From Nitriliruptoraceae bacterium (lineage in GTDB: Bacteria > Actinomycetota > Nitriliruptoria > Nitriliruptorales > Nitriliruptoraceae): a stretch of 5,641 nt of DNA. Positions 1 through 4,960 of the stretch are shown piece after piece (position 1 is the stretch's first letter; each line of letters opens with the position of its first letter). A program made the translations under genes and the position numbers. The notes under the pieces were generated by a model. It did no database searches. It worked only from the letters and a program-made list of their open reading frames with translations, and was not told the origin of the DNA. The stretch spans positions 1 through 5,641 of the forward strand of contig SKNP01000510.1 of assembly GCA_007120485.1 (NCBI GenBank), read 5' to 3'.

Positions 1-138
1 GCGTCGCTTCTGGACCTGATCGGGCTGGAGCAGGATCTGAGCGACGAGTTGGGACTGAAGGTCGAGGCGACGACGTACCGGGCGCTCCACCCTCAGCTCC
101 GCGACCGTGTCCTGCGGGACGAGATGAGGATCCTGTGA
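1..138 (+). CDS. MntA-type nucleotidyltransferase, C-terminal part (5' end outside window)
   Basis: The reading frame is open from the first base and ends at TGA 136-138, giving 45 residues. They match the C-terminal half of the small MNT-domain nucleotidyltransferases (MntA): an SLLDLIGLEQDLSDELG helix, then KVEATTYRALHPQLRDRVL, the usual end of the family. In MntA/HepT modules MntA is the antitoxin and transfers AMP onto the HepT toxin; that is family knowledge. The GSx10DxD catalytic motif would lie upstream of base 1 and cannot be checked. The stop overlaps the GTG start of the next gene (GTGA, 135-138), the usual mntA-hepT arrangement. A second, frameshifted copy lies at 3479-3766, and the first 80 bases are identical to it apart from one T. 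Whether this copy is intact upstream is unknown. Confidence 0.75.
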   Translation, partial: ASLLDLIGLEQDLSDELGLKVEATTYRALHPQLRDRVLRDEMRIL

Positions 139-203
139 AGGACCGCGACCCGTCGCTGTACCTGGCCTATGTTCTCGAGAGCATCGAGCCTGCGCGAACC
201 TAC
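1..203 (+). repeat. Direct repeat copy 1 (mntA 3' end / hepT 5' end)
   Basis: This stretch is repeated in direct orientation at 3628-3832. Bases 1-80 match 3628-3708 at every position except one extra T in the second copy. From base 81 to the shared ACCTAC at 198-203 I count about 20 substitutions plus one insertion in about 122 bases, so around 84 percent identity. The copies diverge after the Tyr codon, where each hepT has its own deletion. It is a gene duplication rather than a mobile element: no flanking inverted repeats or transposase are visible. Confidence 0.8.
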
Positions 204-320
204 GTCGTGGGCGTCGACATCGAGCTGGTATGGACGGTCGTGCATCGAGATCTGCCGAAGCTCGCTCAGGAGGTCCGCGGGCTCCTTGCGCAGCGGCGAG
301 GCGATGAGGGACTGGCCTGA
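135..320 (+). CDS. HepT-like (DUF86) protein with internal in-frame deletion
   Basis: This 61-residue frame starts at GTG in the GTGA overlap with the MntA fragment. HepT toxins are normally about 110-120 residues, all-helical HEPN-fold RNases with an RX4HXY motif. Residues 1-24 (DPSLYLAYVLESIEPARTY) match the family N-terminus, and residues 25-55 (VGVDIELVWTVVHRDLPKL and on) match its C-terminus. The roughly 55 residues between, including helix 2 and the RX4HXY region, are missing without loss of frame. The junction falls at a Tyr codon by GGGCGTCG; the other copy has the same octamer at 3837-3844, so deletion between short direct repeats is plausible. The product should be catalytically dead as an RNase or AMP acceptor. 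It could be an expressed mini-protein or simply a pseudogene; I favour the latter. Confidence 0.65.
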   Translation: MKDRDPSLYLAYVLESIEPARTYVVGVDIELVWTVVHRDLPKLAQEVRGLLAQRRGDEGLA

Positions 321-767
321 CCGGGCCGCGTCGGCCCATGCGGCTCGGGGTTCGTCTTGCCGCGAGTCCGTTTGAGGTCTCCGTGAACCGCGTGAAGCTG
401 CTGCGGCCGCCGTATGACCGCACTGGTGCCGGAAACGGTGTCGACCACGAAGCGGACCTCGGGAGCCGCGGCCAGGCGTCGGTGATTGCGAGCCGACGTA
501 CGGGTATGTCGGGACGCAGTCGTGGGACGGCGGCTCCGCTGAAGGGTGCTTCGAGCGCCCGGCGAATGGTCGCGTCGACCTCATCGAGGAGTTCGACACG
601 AGGCCGTCGCGCCGAGTCTCGTACGACTGGAACGGGGTGGCGCAGCGGTCCCGAGTGGGAGGCAGGTCCGCTGACCCCCGACGCGCACGGGTGTCGCGCG
701 ACCGCTTCCTCTGGAGCGAGCACTTCGACTGGGTGACGGACCGCTTCGGCGTCTCGTCGAGCACGGG
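321..767. other. Region without an intact gene, carrying degraded coding material
   Basis: About 450 bases between the shortened hepT and the nucleotidyltransferase. Several frames are open only because the DNA is GC-rich, and none gives a convincing protein on the plus strand. On the minus strand a ParE/RelE-like stretch is readable at 472-606. Near 673-767, frame 3 of the plus strand reads into the following nucleotidyltransferase (LRRLVEHGVVEA) after a TGA at 672-674 and looks like the eroded 5' part of that gene, including a winged-helix end. No promoter, RNA gene or terminator stands out. Confidence 0.5.
472..606 (-). pseudogene. ParE/RelE-type toxin remnant
   Basis: Read on the minus strand from 606 downwards, the frame gives VELLDEVDATIRRALEAP, then FSGAAVPRLRPDIPVRRLAIT. 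This resembles the central segment of ParE/RelE-superfamily toxins, where a helix of type FLxEVDxxIxxIxxxP is followed by a loop and the VRR-x-L strand leading to the FPYxVVY strand. The expected next strand seems to be present one frame away (PEVRFVVD, about 440-463), which suggests a frameshift near 464-472. There is no start codon with a matching N-terminus, and no recognisable C-terminal HxxRxPxYW end. It is therefore a relic of about 45 residues. The match comes from remembered family patterns only; a chance match in GC-rich DNA is possible. Confidence 0.4.
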
Positions 768-1178
768 GTGGTCGAAGCCCGCGAGGCCGGCGCCGGCGCG
801 GTGCTGCTGTACCTCTTGAACGGCGAGCACCTCGCCAGCGAGTTCTTCGAGGTGCTGATCACGTTGCGGCGTCGCCTGGTCGATCGCATCCGGGGTGAAC
901 TCGCGACGTGGTCGCTCCGGCCGTTCCACGCCTCGCTCTTCGGCTTCGCGGCACGTGGGGATGGCGACACCCGGAGCGACATCGACCTGTTCCTGGTGCG
1001 TCCCATGGATGTGCCGGCCGACGATCCCGGTTGGCGCGAACAGCTCGACGGTCTAGCGACCCGCATCGAGCGGTGGACCGGCAATCGTGCGAGTCTCGCT
1101 GACGTCTCGTTGGACGACGTGGCCCGGCTGCCACGCGAGCGGCCGCCCGTGGTCAGGGAACTCGAGCGCGAAGACTGA
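768..1178 (+). CDS. Nucleotidyltransferase-fold protein, 5'-shortened, altered GS motif
   Basis: This 136-residue frame has GTG as its first available start after an in-frame TGA at 672. Residues 1-22 (VVEAREAG...LYLLNGEHLA) look like the end of a winged-helix domain. In family members a full HTH precedes it, so the gene appears to have lost its 5' part. I see no Shine-Dalgarno sequence before the GTG. Residues 54-76 are the pol-beta/MNT core, HASLFGFAARGDGDTRSDID, with Asp71 and Asp73 as the metal-binding DxD pair. The normally invariant GS is GF here (Phe60), which one C-to-T change from TCC to TTC would produce. Residues 88-136 (WREQLDGLATRIERWTGN...PPVVRELERED) match the family C-terminus, slightly short. 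Substrate and partner are unknown. Activity is doubtful given the missing start and the GF change. Confidence 0.65.
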   Translation: MVEAREAGAGAVLLYLLNGEHLASEFFEVLITLRRRLVDRIRGELATWSLRPFHASLFGFAARGDGDTRSDIDLFLVRPMDVPADDPGWREQLDGLATRIERWTGNRASLADVSLDDVARLPRERPPVVRELERED

Positions 1179-1274
1179 CTGATCGCTCCCAGAGCGCGCG
1201 TGGCTTGAGGCCGAACACCGCTACGACCACGCGGCGGAACCGTTCGCGTGACCGCCGTAGCTGAGCGTCGACGC

Positions 1275-1292
1275 GCGGGCCCTTCAGCCCGC
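1275..1292. other. Small GC hairpin upstream of the peptidase gene
   Basis: GCGGGC and GCCCGC form a perfect 6-bp stem around the loop CCTTCA, 50 bases before the peptidase start. No T-run follows on either strand, so it is not a classical intrinsic terminator. It could end transcription of the nucleotidyltransferase weakly, be a dispersed intergenic repeat of the GGGC-TTCA-GCCC kind, or be chance in GC-rich DNA. Confidence 0.3.
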
Positions 1293-1342
1293 AGAGGTCG
1301 GATGACACTGGCACTGGCACGTGCGCCGATCAATGCTGGCGT

Positions 1343-2386
1343 GTGTTCGGTGTCTCCCGCAAGGCGGCTGCGGTGCTCCTATCCGCGGCCCTCGTCGCCC
1401 TTCTCGGGGTGGCGCTGGTCGTGATGGTGCCGCGCGCGCGGCTCGAGCGCGCGAAGGACCCGGGACTCGGTGTTCGCGGACTGCACGCCCAGGGTGTGAC
1501 GGGACGCGGCGTCTCGGTCGCGATCATCGACGGCCAACTCCGGCGCGATCACGCGGAGTACGCCAATCGAGTCGTGCATTATGAGGAGCTCGACGACTTC
1601 TCCGGGCTGCCATTCGACATGCACGGTCCCGCCATGGCCAGCCTGCTCGTCGGGCGATCCGTCGGCGTCGCTCCGGACGCTGCGTTGCACTACTTCGCCC
1701 TCGACTTCGCGCGACTCACGCCGGAGCGGCTCGCGGCGGCCATCGGCCACGTGGTCGATCGGAACGATACCTTGCGGCCCAACGAGCGGGTTCGCCTGCT
1801 GAGCGTGTCGACGGGGTACCGAGGTGAGGAGCGCGTCGTGGTCGACGCTGCGATCCGTCGCGCGATGGAGCGCGACGTCTTCGTGTTGCTGAGCGTCTAC
1901 CCATTGGACTACCTCGATCCGCCACTGGCGATCCGCGGGCTCGGCTGTTCGCCGTGGCGCGACTGCGACCGACCGGAGGCGTTCGGCGTCTCGCCCGGGG
2001 AGGCTGCCTTCTGGCGCGCCGACGGCGTGTCGGTCGGCGAGGCGTTGGCACGCCGCGCGGCCTCCGACGCCGCGCTCGGGTACGTCACCGTCTACGCTCC
2101 GGCCCACCACCGCACCGTGGCCGGCCACCACCACCCGCGGCACTACCGTTACGACGTCGAGGGCGGCGACAGCGAGTGGCCGCCGTACCTCACGGGTGTG
2201 TTGGCCCTGGCGCTCCAGGTGGCGCCCGAACTGCATGCGAACGAGCTTGCGGGCCTGTTGGCTGCGGGTGCGGTGCATGGACCTGGGTTGGTGGCACCGG
2301 AGCGGGTGGTGGAGCTGGCGCGTGCGCTCACGGCGACGGGCGGCACCGCTGGCATCGTGGCCGGAAAGGAAGGGGAACACAGATGA
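1343..2386 (+). CDS. Membrane-anchored subtilisin-like (S8) serine peptidase
   Basis: The protein has 347 residues. Residues 8-29 (AAAVLLSAALVALLGVALVVMV) form one N-terminal membrane segment after Arg6-Lys7, with no clear signal-peptidase site, so the catalytic domain probably lies outside the membrane as an anchored enzyme. The S8 triad is readable: Asp63 in GVSVAIIDG, His94 in DMHGPAMASLLVG, and Ser277 in GGDSEWPPYLTGVLALA, which aligns with the usual GTSMAAPYVAG. The usual AAGN block with the oxyanion Asn is replaced by LLSVYPLDY (about residues 182-190). I recall Firmicutes S8 relatives with similar HGPA and WSIPY blocks, so this may be a subfamily trait. GTG at 1343 is chosen because it gives the complete membrane segment; the Shine-Dalgarno is weak. 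Its last bases overlap the next start (ATGA), implying coupled translation. The target is unknown. Confidence 0.75.
   Translation: MFGVSRKAAAVLLSAALVALLGVALVVMVPRARLERAKDPGLGVRGLHAQGVTGRGVSVAIIDGQLRRDHAEYANRVVHYEELDDFSGLPFDMHGPAMASLLVGRSVGVAPDAALHYFALDFARLTPERLAAAIGHVVDRNDTLRPNERVRLLSVSTGYRGEERVVVDAAIRRAMERDVFVLLSVYPLDYLDPPLAIRGLGCSPWRDCDRPEAFGVSPGEAAFWRADGVSVGEALARRAASDAALGYVTVYAPAHHRTVAGHHHPRHYRYDVEGGDSEWPPYLTGVLALALQVAPELHANELAGLLAAGAVHGPGLVAPERVVELARALTATGGTAGIVAGKEGEHR
2371..2376 (+). promoter_or_regulatory. Ribosome binding site of the glycine-zipper gene
   Basis: AGGGGA, inside a longer purine run from 2363, sits six bases before the ATG at 2383. It lies within the last codons of the peptidase gene and supports ATG 2383 as the true start of the overlapping gene. 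Confidence 0.6.
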
Positions 2387-2589
2387 GCGATCGAGAAGCG
2401 CCTGCGAAACGACGTGCCGCACTCCCCGGCATGGGCGCCCTGATCGGCATAGGTGCAGGCTTCGGTCTGGTGCTGGGAATCCTCCTCGGCAACTTGGTCA
2501 TGGGCATGCTGGCCGGGGCCGCCGTGGGGACCGTCGCGGGGGCCGTGATCGAGACGCTGCGGCGCGACGCGGCGAAGCGCGACGGGTAG
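2383..2589 (+). CDS. Small glycine-zipper membrane protein
   Basis: This 68-residue protein starts at the ATG that overlaps the peptidase stop (ATGA, 2383-2386), with a good ribosome binding site six bases upstream. Its basic N-terminus (about residues 4-13, REAPAKRRAA) is followed by a continuous hydrophobic stretch, residues 16-55, rich in Gly and Ala with GxxxG-type spacing (GALIGIGAGFGLVLGILLG, then MLAGAAVGTVAGAV). That suffices for two short membrane helices in a hairpin. The C-terminus is charged (ETLRRDAAKRDG). No family function can be assigned. Glycine-zipper proteins of this size are often annotated only as hypothetical membrane proteins. The four-base overlap with the S8 peptidase suggests a stoichiometric partner or substrate; that is inference from context. 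Confidence 0.75.
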   Translation: MSDREAPAKRRAALPGMGALIGIGAGFGLVLGILLGNLVMGMLAGAAVGTVAGAVIETLRRDAAKRDG

Positions 2590-2673
2590 TGGCCGGAAGG
2601 CGTACGTGCCCGGTGCCGTACCGCGGCTCGCGTTGCGGCCAACCGGCGGTGGCCCACCCGCGGGGCGGAAGGG

Positions 2674-3375
2674 ATGTCACCCATGTTCGAGGTCGACCGT
2701 GCGCTCGTCCGCGAGGCCGCCCTCAGGCTCGCATCCGCCCGCGGGCTCCGGTGGGTGATCGGCGGCGCGTGCTCCGGCAAGAGCACCGTGTGCCAGATCA
2801 TCTCGCGACGGACGGGCGTCCCCGTCTACGACATGGACGAGCACGTGTACGGGCGGTACATGAGTCGCTACTCGGCGTCGCGGCATCCCGCGAGCACCGC
2901 CTGGTTCAAGCGCGGTGACGGCCTGCGGTGGGTGCTCTCGTTGTCGTGGGAAACGTTCGACGGCCTGAACCGGGCCACGAGCGCCGAGTTCCTGGACCTC
3001 GTGGCTGGGGACGTCGCCGAGCGCTACGGTGACCGGCCGCTGCTGGTGGACGGCGGTATCACGCACCCGTCCGTCCTGGCGGCCGCGGTCGACCCGTCCC
3101 GCATCGCCTGTCTCGCGGTCGACGAAGCAGAGAGCCGGCGGATCTGGGAGCAGGACGAGGCCCGCGCGGGGATGCGGCGTGCCGTCGAGCGCCTGCCGGG
3201 AGTCGTCGATGGTTGGGCGCGGTTCCTGACGTTCAACGAACGCATGAGCGCGACGATCGAGCGCGAGGCGCGCGAGCAGGGCATCGTCGTGCTCGCGAGG
3301 ACGGCGGGCGGGACGGCCGAGGAGCCGTCGAGCATACTCATGCGTGCGTGGGGCCTGGTGCCCGTGGAGGGCTAG
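2674..3375 (+). CDS. P-loop NTPase, small-molecule-kinase-like, unassigned
   Basis: The protein has 233 residues. A Walker A motif at residues 30-38 (GGACSGKST) follows the strand LRWVI. A second strand with acidic residues comes at about 49-57 (PVYDMDEHV), placed like the substrate-side DxD of shikimate-kinase-like and nucleoside-kinase-like enzymes. A hydrophobic strand ending in Asp-Gly (PLLVDGGITHPSVL, about 122-135) may act as Walker B. An Arg-rich stretch (EARAGMRRAVERL) could form a lid. I do not recognise the family or substrate. Two starts are possible: ATG 2674, only one base after the GGAAGG at 2667-2672, and ATG 2683, ten bases after it, which is better spaced and loses three residues. 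It lies 84 bases after the glycine-zipper gene and could share its transcript. Confidence 0.7.
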   Translation: MSPMFEVDRALVREAALRLASARGLRWVIGGACSGKSTVCQIISRRTGVPVYDMDEHVYGRYMSRYSASRHPASTAWFKRGDGLRWVLSLSWETFDGLNRATSAEFLDLVAGDVAERYGDRPLLVDGGITHPSVLAAAVDPSRIACLAVDEAESRRIWEQDEARAGMRRAVERLPGVVDGWARFLTFNERMSATIEREAREQGIVVLARTAGGTAEEPSSILMRAWGLVPVEG

Positions 3376-3478
3376 ACCGGCCAGCGTCGGCGGCGCGGCG
3401 GGCACACGATGGCGGTGTTGCAGGTGGGGCGCGAGGGGGAACGCATCCCGACCGGTTGACGGAGCGAATCCAGCAGGC

Positions 3479-3766
3479 ATGGCCACCACCGCGCTGTCGC
3501 TCGTGGAGCGGGTTCTCCCCGTCCTGCGCCTGCATGGCGCGCGGCGCACGGGTGTGTTCGGCTCGTACGCGCGGGGCGAGGCTGATGCGGCGAGCGATCT
3601 GGATCTCCTCGTCGAGCTCCCCCAGGTGCGTCGCTTCTGGACCTGATCGGGCTGGAGCAGGATCTGAGCGACGAGTTTGGGACTGAAGGTCGAGGCGACG
3701 ACGTACCGTGCGCTTCACCCCCATCTCCGTGACTGCGTCCTACAGGACGAGATCCGGATCTCGGAT
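3479..3766 (+). pseudogene. MntA-type nucleotidyltransferase, frameshifted second copy
   Basis: From ATG 3479 the frame gives a complete MNT core: GVFGSYARGEADAASDLDLLVEL, with Gly28-Ser29 and the Asp40/Asp42 pair of the GSx10DxD motif. It then runs into a TGA at 3644. Adding one C to the C5 run at 3619-3623 would restore LLVELPPGASLLDLIGLEQDL, exactly the copy 1 frame. An extra T at 3676-3678 then returns reading to the first frame. The natural stop, TGA in copy 1, is GAT here (3764-3766), so the end is lost too. As read, only a 55-residue truncated protein with the catalytic motif but no C-terminal half could be made. The indels sit in homopolymers, so sequencing error must be excluded, though the lost stop and start are substitutions. 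Confidence 0.7.
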
Positions 3767-3832
3767 AGGACCGCGACCCCGGCGCTGTGCCTGGCCCACG
3801 TCCTCGAGAGCATCGAGCTTGCGCGAACCTAC
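3628..3832 (+). repeat. Direct repeat copy 2 (mntA 3' end / hepT 5' end)
   Basis: Second copy of the repeat at 1-203. It is identical to bases 1-80 apart from one inserted T in 3676-3678, then about 84 percent identical up to the shared ACCTAC (3827-3832), with one extra C in 3777-3780. The abrupt change in identity at 3708/3709 suggests recent conversion or recombination of the first part only. Confidence 0.8.
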
Positions 3833-3951
3833 GCGGGGGCGTCGGTTTCCGGCGGTTCAGCGAGAGCCGACGGCTGCAGGACGCGGTCATCCGACGGATC
3901 GAGATCATCGGCGAGGCGGTCAAGAACCTCCCGGCCGAGATGCGCGATGCG
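3763..3951 (+). pseudogene. HepT-like toxin fragment, start and C-terminus lost
   Basis: LCLAHVLESIELARTY (about 3785-3832) matches the HepT N-terminus. After a frame change near the G5 run at 3835-3839, frame 1 gives GFRRFSESRRLQDAVIRRI, then EIIGEAVKNLPAEMRDA, the family's second helix region. This is exactly the section deleted from the copy at 135-320. The GTG used in copy 1 is GGA here, so no start exists at the equivalent site. The homology stops at about 3951, before the RX4HXY motif, where UvrA-like sequence begins. It is a dead fragment. Together the two copies still cover roughly three quarters of a HepT. Confidence 0.7.
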
Positions 3952-3953
3952 GC

Positions 3954-4213
3954 GACGAGATCGGCCTCGGTTACCTCTCGCTCGAGCGGCCGTCCGGCAC
4001 GCTGTCGGGCGGCGAGGCGCAGCGCACGAAGATGATCCGGCACCTCGGTTCGGCTCTCACCGACGTCACCTACGTGTTCGACCTCGGCCCGGGCGCCGGG
4101 CACGACGGCTGCCGGGGGTGTTCGAGGGGACGCCGCGCGAGCTGGAGGCCGCGCGGTCGACGCTCACGGGGGAGCGCCTGGCGGCGTACGTCGGGGGTGG
4201 CGGGACGCTCTGA
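3954..4213 (+). pseudogene. UvrA-like ATPase, fused C-terminal remnants
   Basis: Frame 3 from 3954 reads DEIGLGYLSLERPSG, then TLSGGEAQRTKMIRHLGSAL and TDVTYVFD, the ABC signature and start of Walker B of UvrA-family excinuclease subunits, most like the UvrA paralogues with the LTDVTYVFD form. Instead of the expected EPTxGLHP it continues directly with LGPGAGHDG (from 4080), which belongs about 40 residues later; the shared Asp codon marks the junction of an in-frame deletion. Near the G5 run at 4114-4118 reading must shift to frame 2, which ends VFEGTPRELEAARSTLTGER, then LAAYVG, the family C-terminus, at TGA 4211-4213. The rest of the roughly 750-950-residue protein is absent. Nonfunctional; a marker of past recombination with the hepT fragment. 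Confidence 0.75.
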
Positions 4214-4273
4214 GGGCGTGGCGTCGCGCAGAGGCAATCGTGGGGGTGGGATGGCCGCGTCGCGCCGGGCGGG

Positions 4274-4693
4274 TCAACCGGCGGCGAAGGGGTTCACGAT
4301 GTGCAGGCGACCGATTCGCTGGCCGTGCTGCAGGTCCTGGCTGAGGAGCCGCTCGCTGCCGCATGCGAGCGCGGATGCGACGATGAGCGCGTCGTCCCAA
4401 CCGAAGGCGTAGCGCGAGCGGAGCTCGAGGGCGCGCTCGAAGAGTTCGGGACTCGGTCCCAGACGCCACAGGGGCGAGAGGACGTCGTCGAGGAAGCGGC
4501 GAGCGGCGGTGGGCGTGGCGTTCAGCTTGCGCGTGAGGACGTTCAGCGCCTCCTGCGCCACCTGGTGGCTGATGGCACCCGAGCCGCGGTCGATGGCCTG
4601 CGTGACGATGTCCACCGCGATGCCGCGCTGCCGCGGATCCGTCTCGTCGAACAGGTTGACGAACACGATCGTGTCGAGGAAGTCAGCGCTCAT
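4274..4693 (-). CDS. vapC: VapC-type PIN-domain toxin
   Basis: A 139-residue PIN-domain protein. PIN toxins are Mg-dependent RNases; VapC enzymes cut tRNA or rRNA. The acidic residues are in place: Asp7 in DFLDTIVFVNLFD, Glu48 in VAQEALNVL, Asp100/Asp101 in GWDDALIVASAL, and Asp120 in LLSQDLQHG. The usual FLDTN is FLDTI here (Ile9 for Asn or Ser), a conservative spot next to the first catalytic Asp. The length is normal and no frameshift is seen. Its ATG (4691-4693) lies inside the end of the antitoxin gene, overlapping it by 11 bases, as expected for coupled vapBC translation. It is convergent with the uvrA remnant. The toxin is probably functional; its RNA target cannot be told from sequence. 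Confidence 0.88.
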   Translation of the reverse strand: MSADFLDTIVFVNLFDETDPRQRGIAVDIVTQAIDRGSGAISHQVAQEALNVLTRKLNATPTAARRFLDDVLSPLWRLGPSPELFERALELRSRYAFGWDDALIVASALACGSERLLSQDLQHGQRIGRLHIVNPFAAG

Positions 4694-4907
4694 TCAGCTC
4701 GTCCCGCGTGAACCGCCGGCCGCCGGTCCTCAGGCTTGCCTGGAGATCCGAGATCGTCGCCCTCGCGGTGCGGGCTTGGTTCTCACGCAGCGCGTACGCC
4801 TGTAGCCAGCGCCGGAACTCCTCGTTGAGCGTCGTACGCTCCCGGCGAGCCCGGTTCCGCGCCGCTTCGATGAGGCGCTCGTCTGCGCTGAAAGTGACGT
4901 TCCGCAT
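4683..4907 (-). CDS. vapB: VapB-type ribbon-helix-helix antitoxin
   Basis: A 74-residue protein. Residues 1-7 (MRNVTFS) suit the DNA-contacting ribbon strand. Residues 8-25 (ADERLIEAARNRARRER) and 26-43 (TTLNEEFRRWLQAYALR) suit the two helices of a CopG/RHH domain. The C-terminal tail (TGGRRFTRDELNER) is the segment expected to bind and block VapC. ATG 4907 is chosen over more upstream starts because it opens directly on the RHH strand and has GGGAGG four bases upstream; the extra upstream residues are of low complexity. It overlaps vapC by 11 bases. Antitoxins of this kind repress their own promoter, and a repeat at 4934-4960 is a fitting operator. Confidence 0.85.
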   Translation of the reverse strand: MRNVTFSADERLIEAARNRARRERTTLNEEFRRWLQAYALRENQARTARATISDLQASLRTGGRRFTRDELNER

Positions 4908-4911
4908 GGGG

Positions 4912-4917
4912 CCTCCC
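4912..4917 (-). promoter_or_regulatory. Ribosome binding site of vapB
   Basis: On the minus strand GGGAGG is followed by CCCC and then the ATG at 4907. The spacing of four bases is a little short, but the match is strong and fixes the vapB start. Confidence 0.6.
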
Positions 4918-4933
4918 AGCCGTTTGGACGGGA

Positions 4934-4960
4934 GTAGTGTATACGAGCGTCGTGTAGACG
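4934..4960 (-). promoter_or_regulatory. Candidate vapBC operator/promoter
   Basis: An imperfect inverted repeat lies 30-52 bases before the vapB start: arms GTGTATACGA (4937-4946) and TCGTGTAGAC (4950-4959), 8 of 10 pairs matching around GCG. The same DNA also reads as a direct repeat, GTAGTGTATACG (4934-4945) and GTCGTGTAGACG (4949-4960), matching at 10 of 12 positions with a 15-base period. RHH antitoxins bind such short repeats in tandem. On the minus strand TATACA (4938-4943) could be a -10 box within it; no good -35 is seen. The stretch is less GC-rich than its surroundings. Its role is inferred. Confidence 0.5.

Noticed and set aside
421..819. Plus-strand frame 1 reading PTYGYVGTQSWDGG and later FLWSEHFDWVTDR, considered as a possible nuclease or phage fragment
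   Set aside because: No conserved motif could be confirmed, and it overlaps the ParE-like relic and the 5' part of the nucleotidyltransferase in other frames.
93..929. Long open frame of 278 codons on the minus strand
   Set aside because: It is antisense to the HepT and nucleotidyltransferase genes, has low-complexity Arg/Ser/Pro-rich composition, no recognisable domain, and is explained by high GC content.
1379..2422. Minus-strand frame of 347 codons opposite the peptidase
   Set aside because: It mirrors the peptidase gene, whose catalytic motifs are clear, and its own translation shows no domain.
2677..3549. Minus-strand frame of 290 codons opposite the P-loop gene
   Set aside because: Antisense shadow of a gene with a clear Walker A motif; the composition is that of GC-rich noise.
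3677..4213. Continuous 178-codon frame as a real gene
   Set aside because: It joins MntA C-terminal residues, HepT N-terminal residues, an out-of-frame stretch and the UvrA C-terminus by chance. A gene finder may call it, but it is a chimera of pseudogenes.
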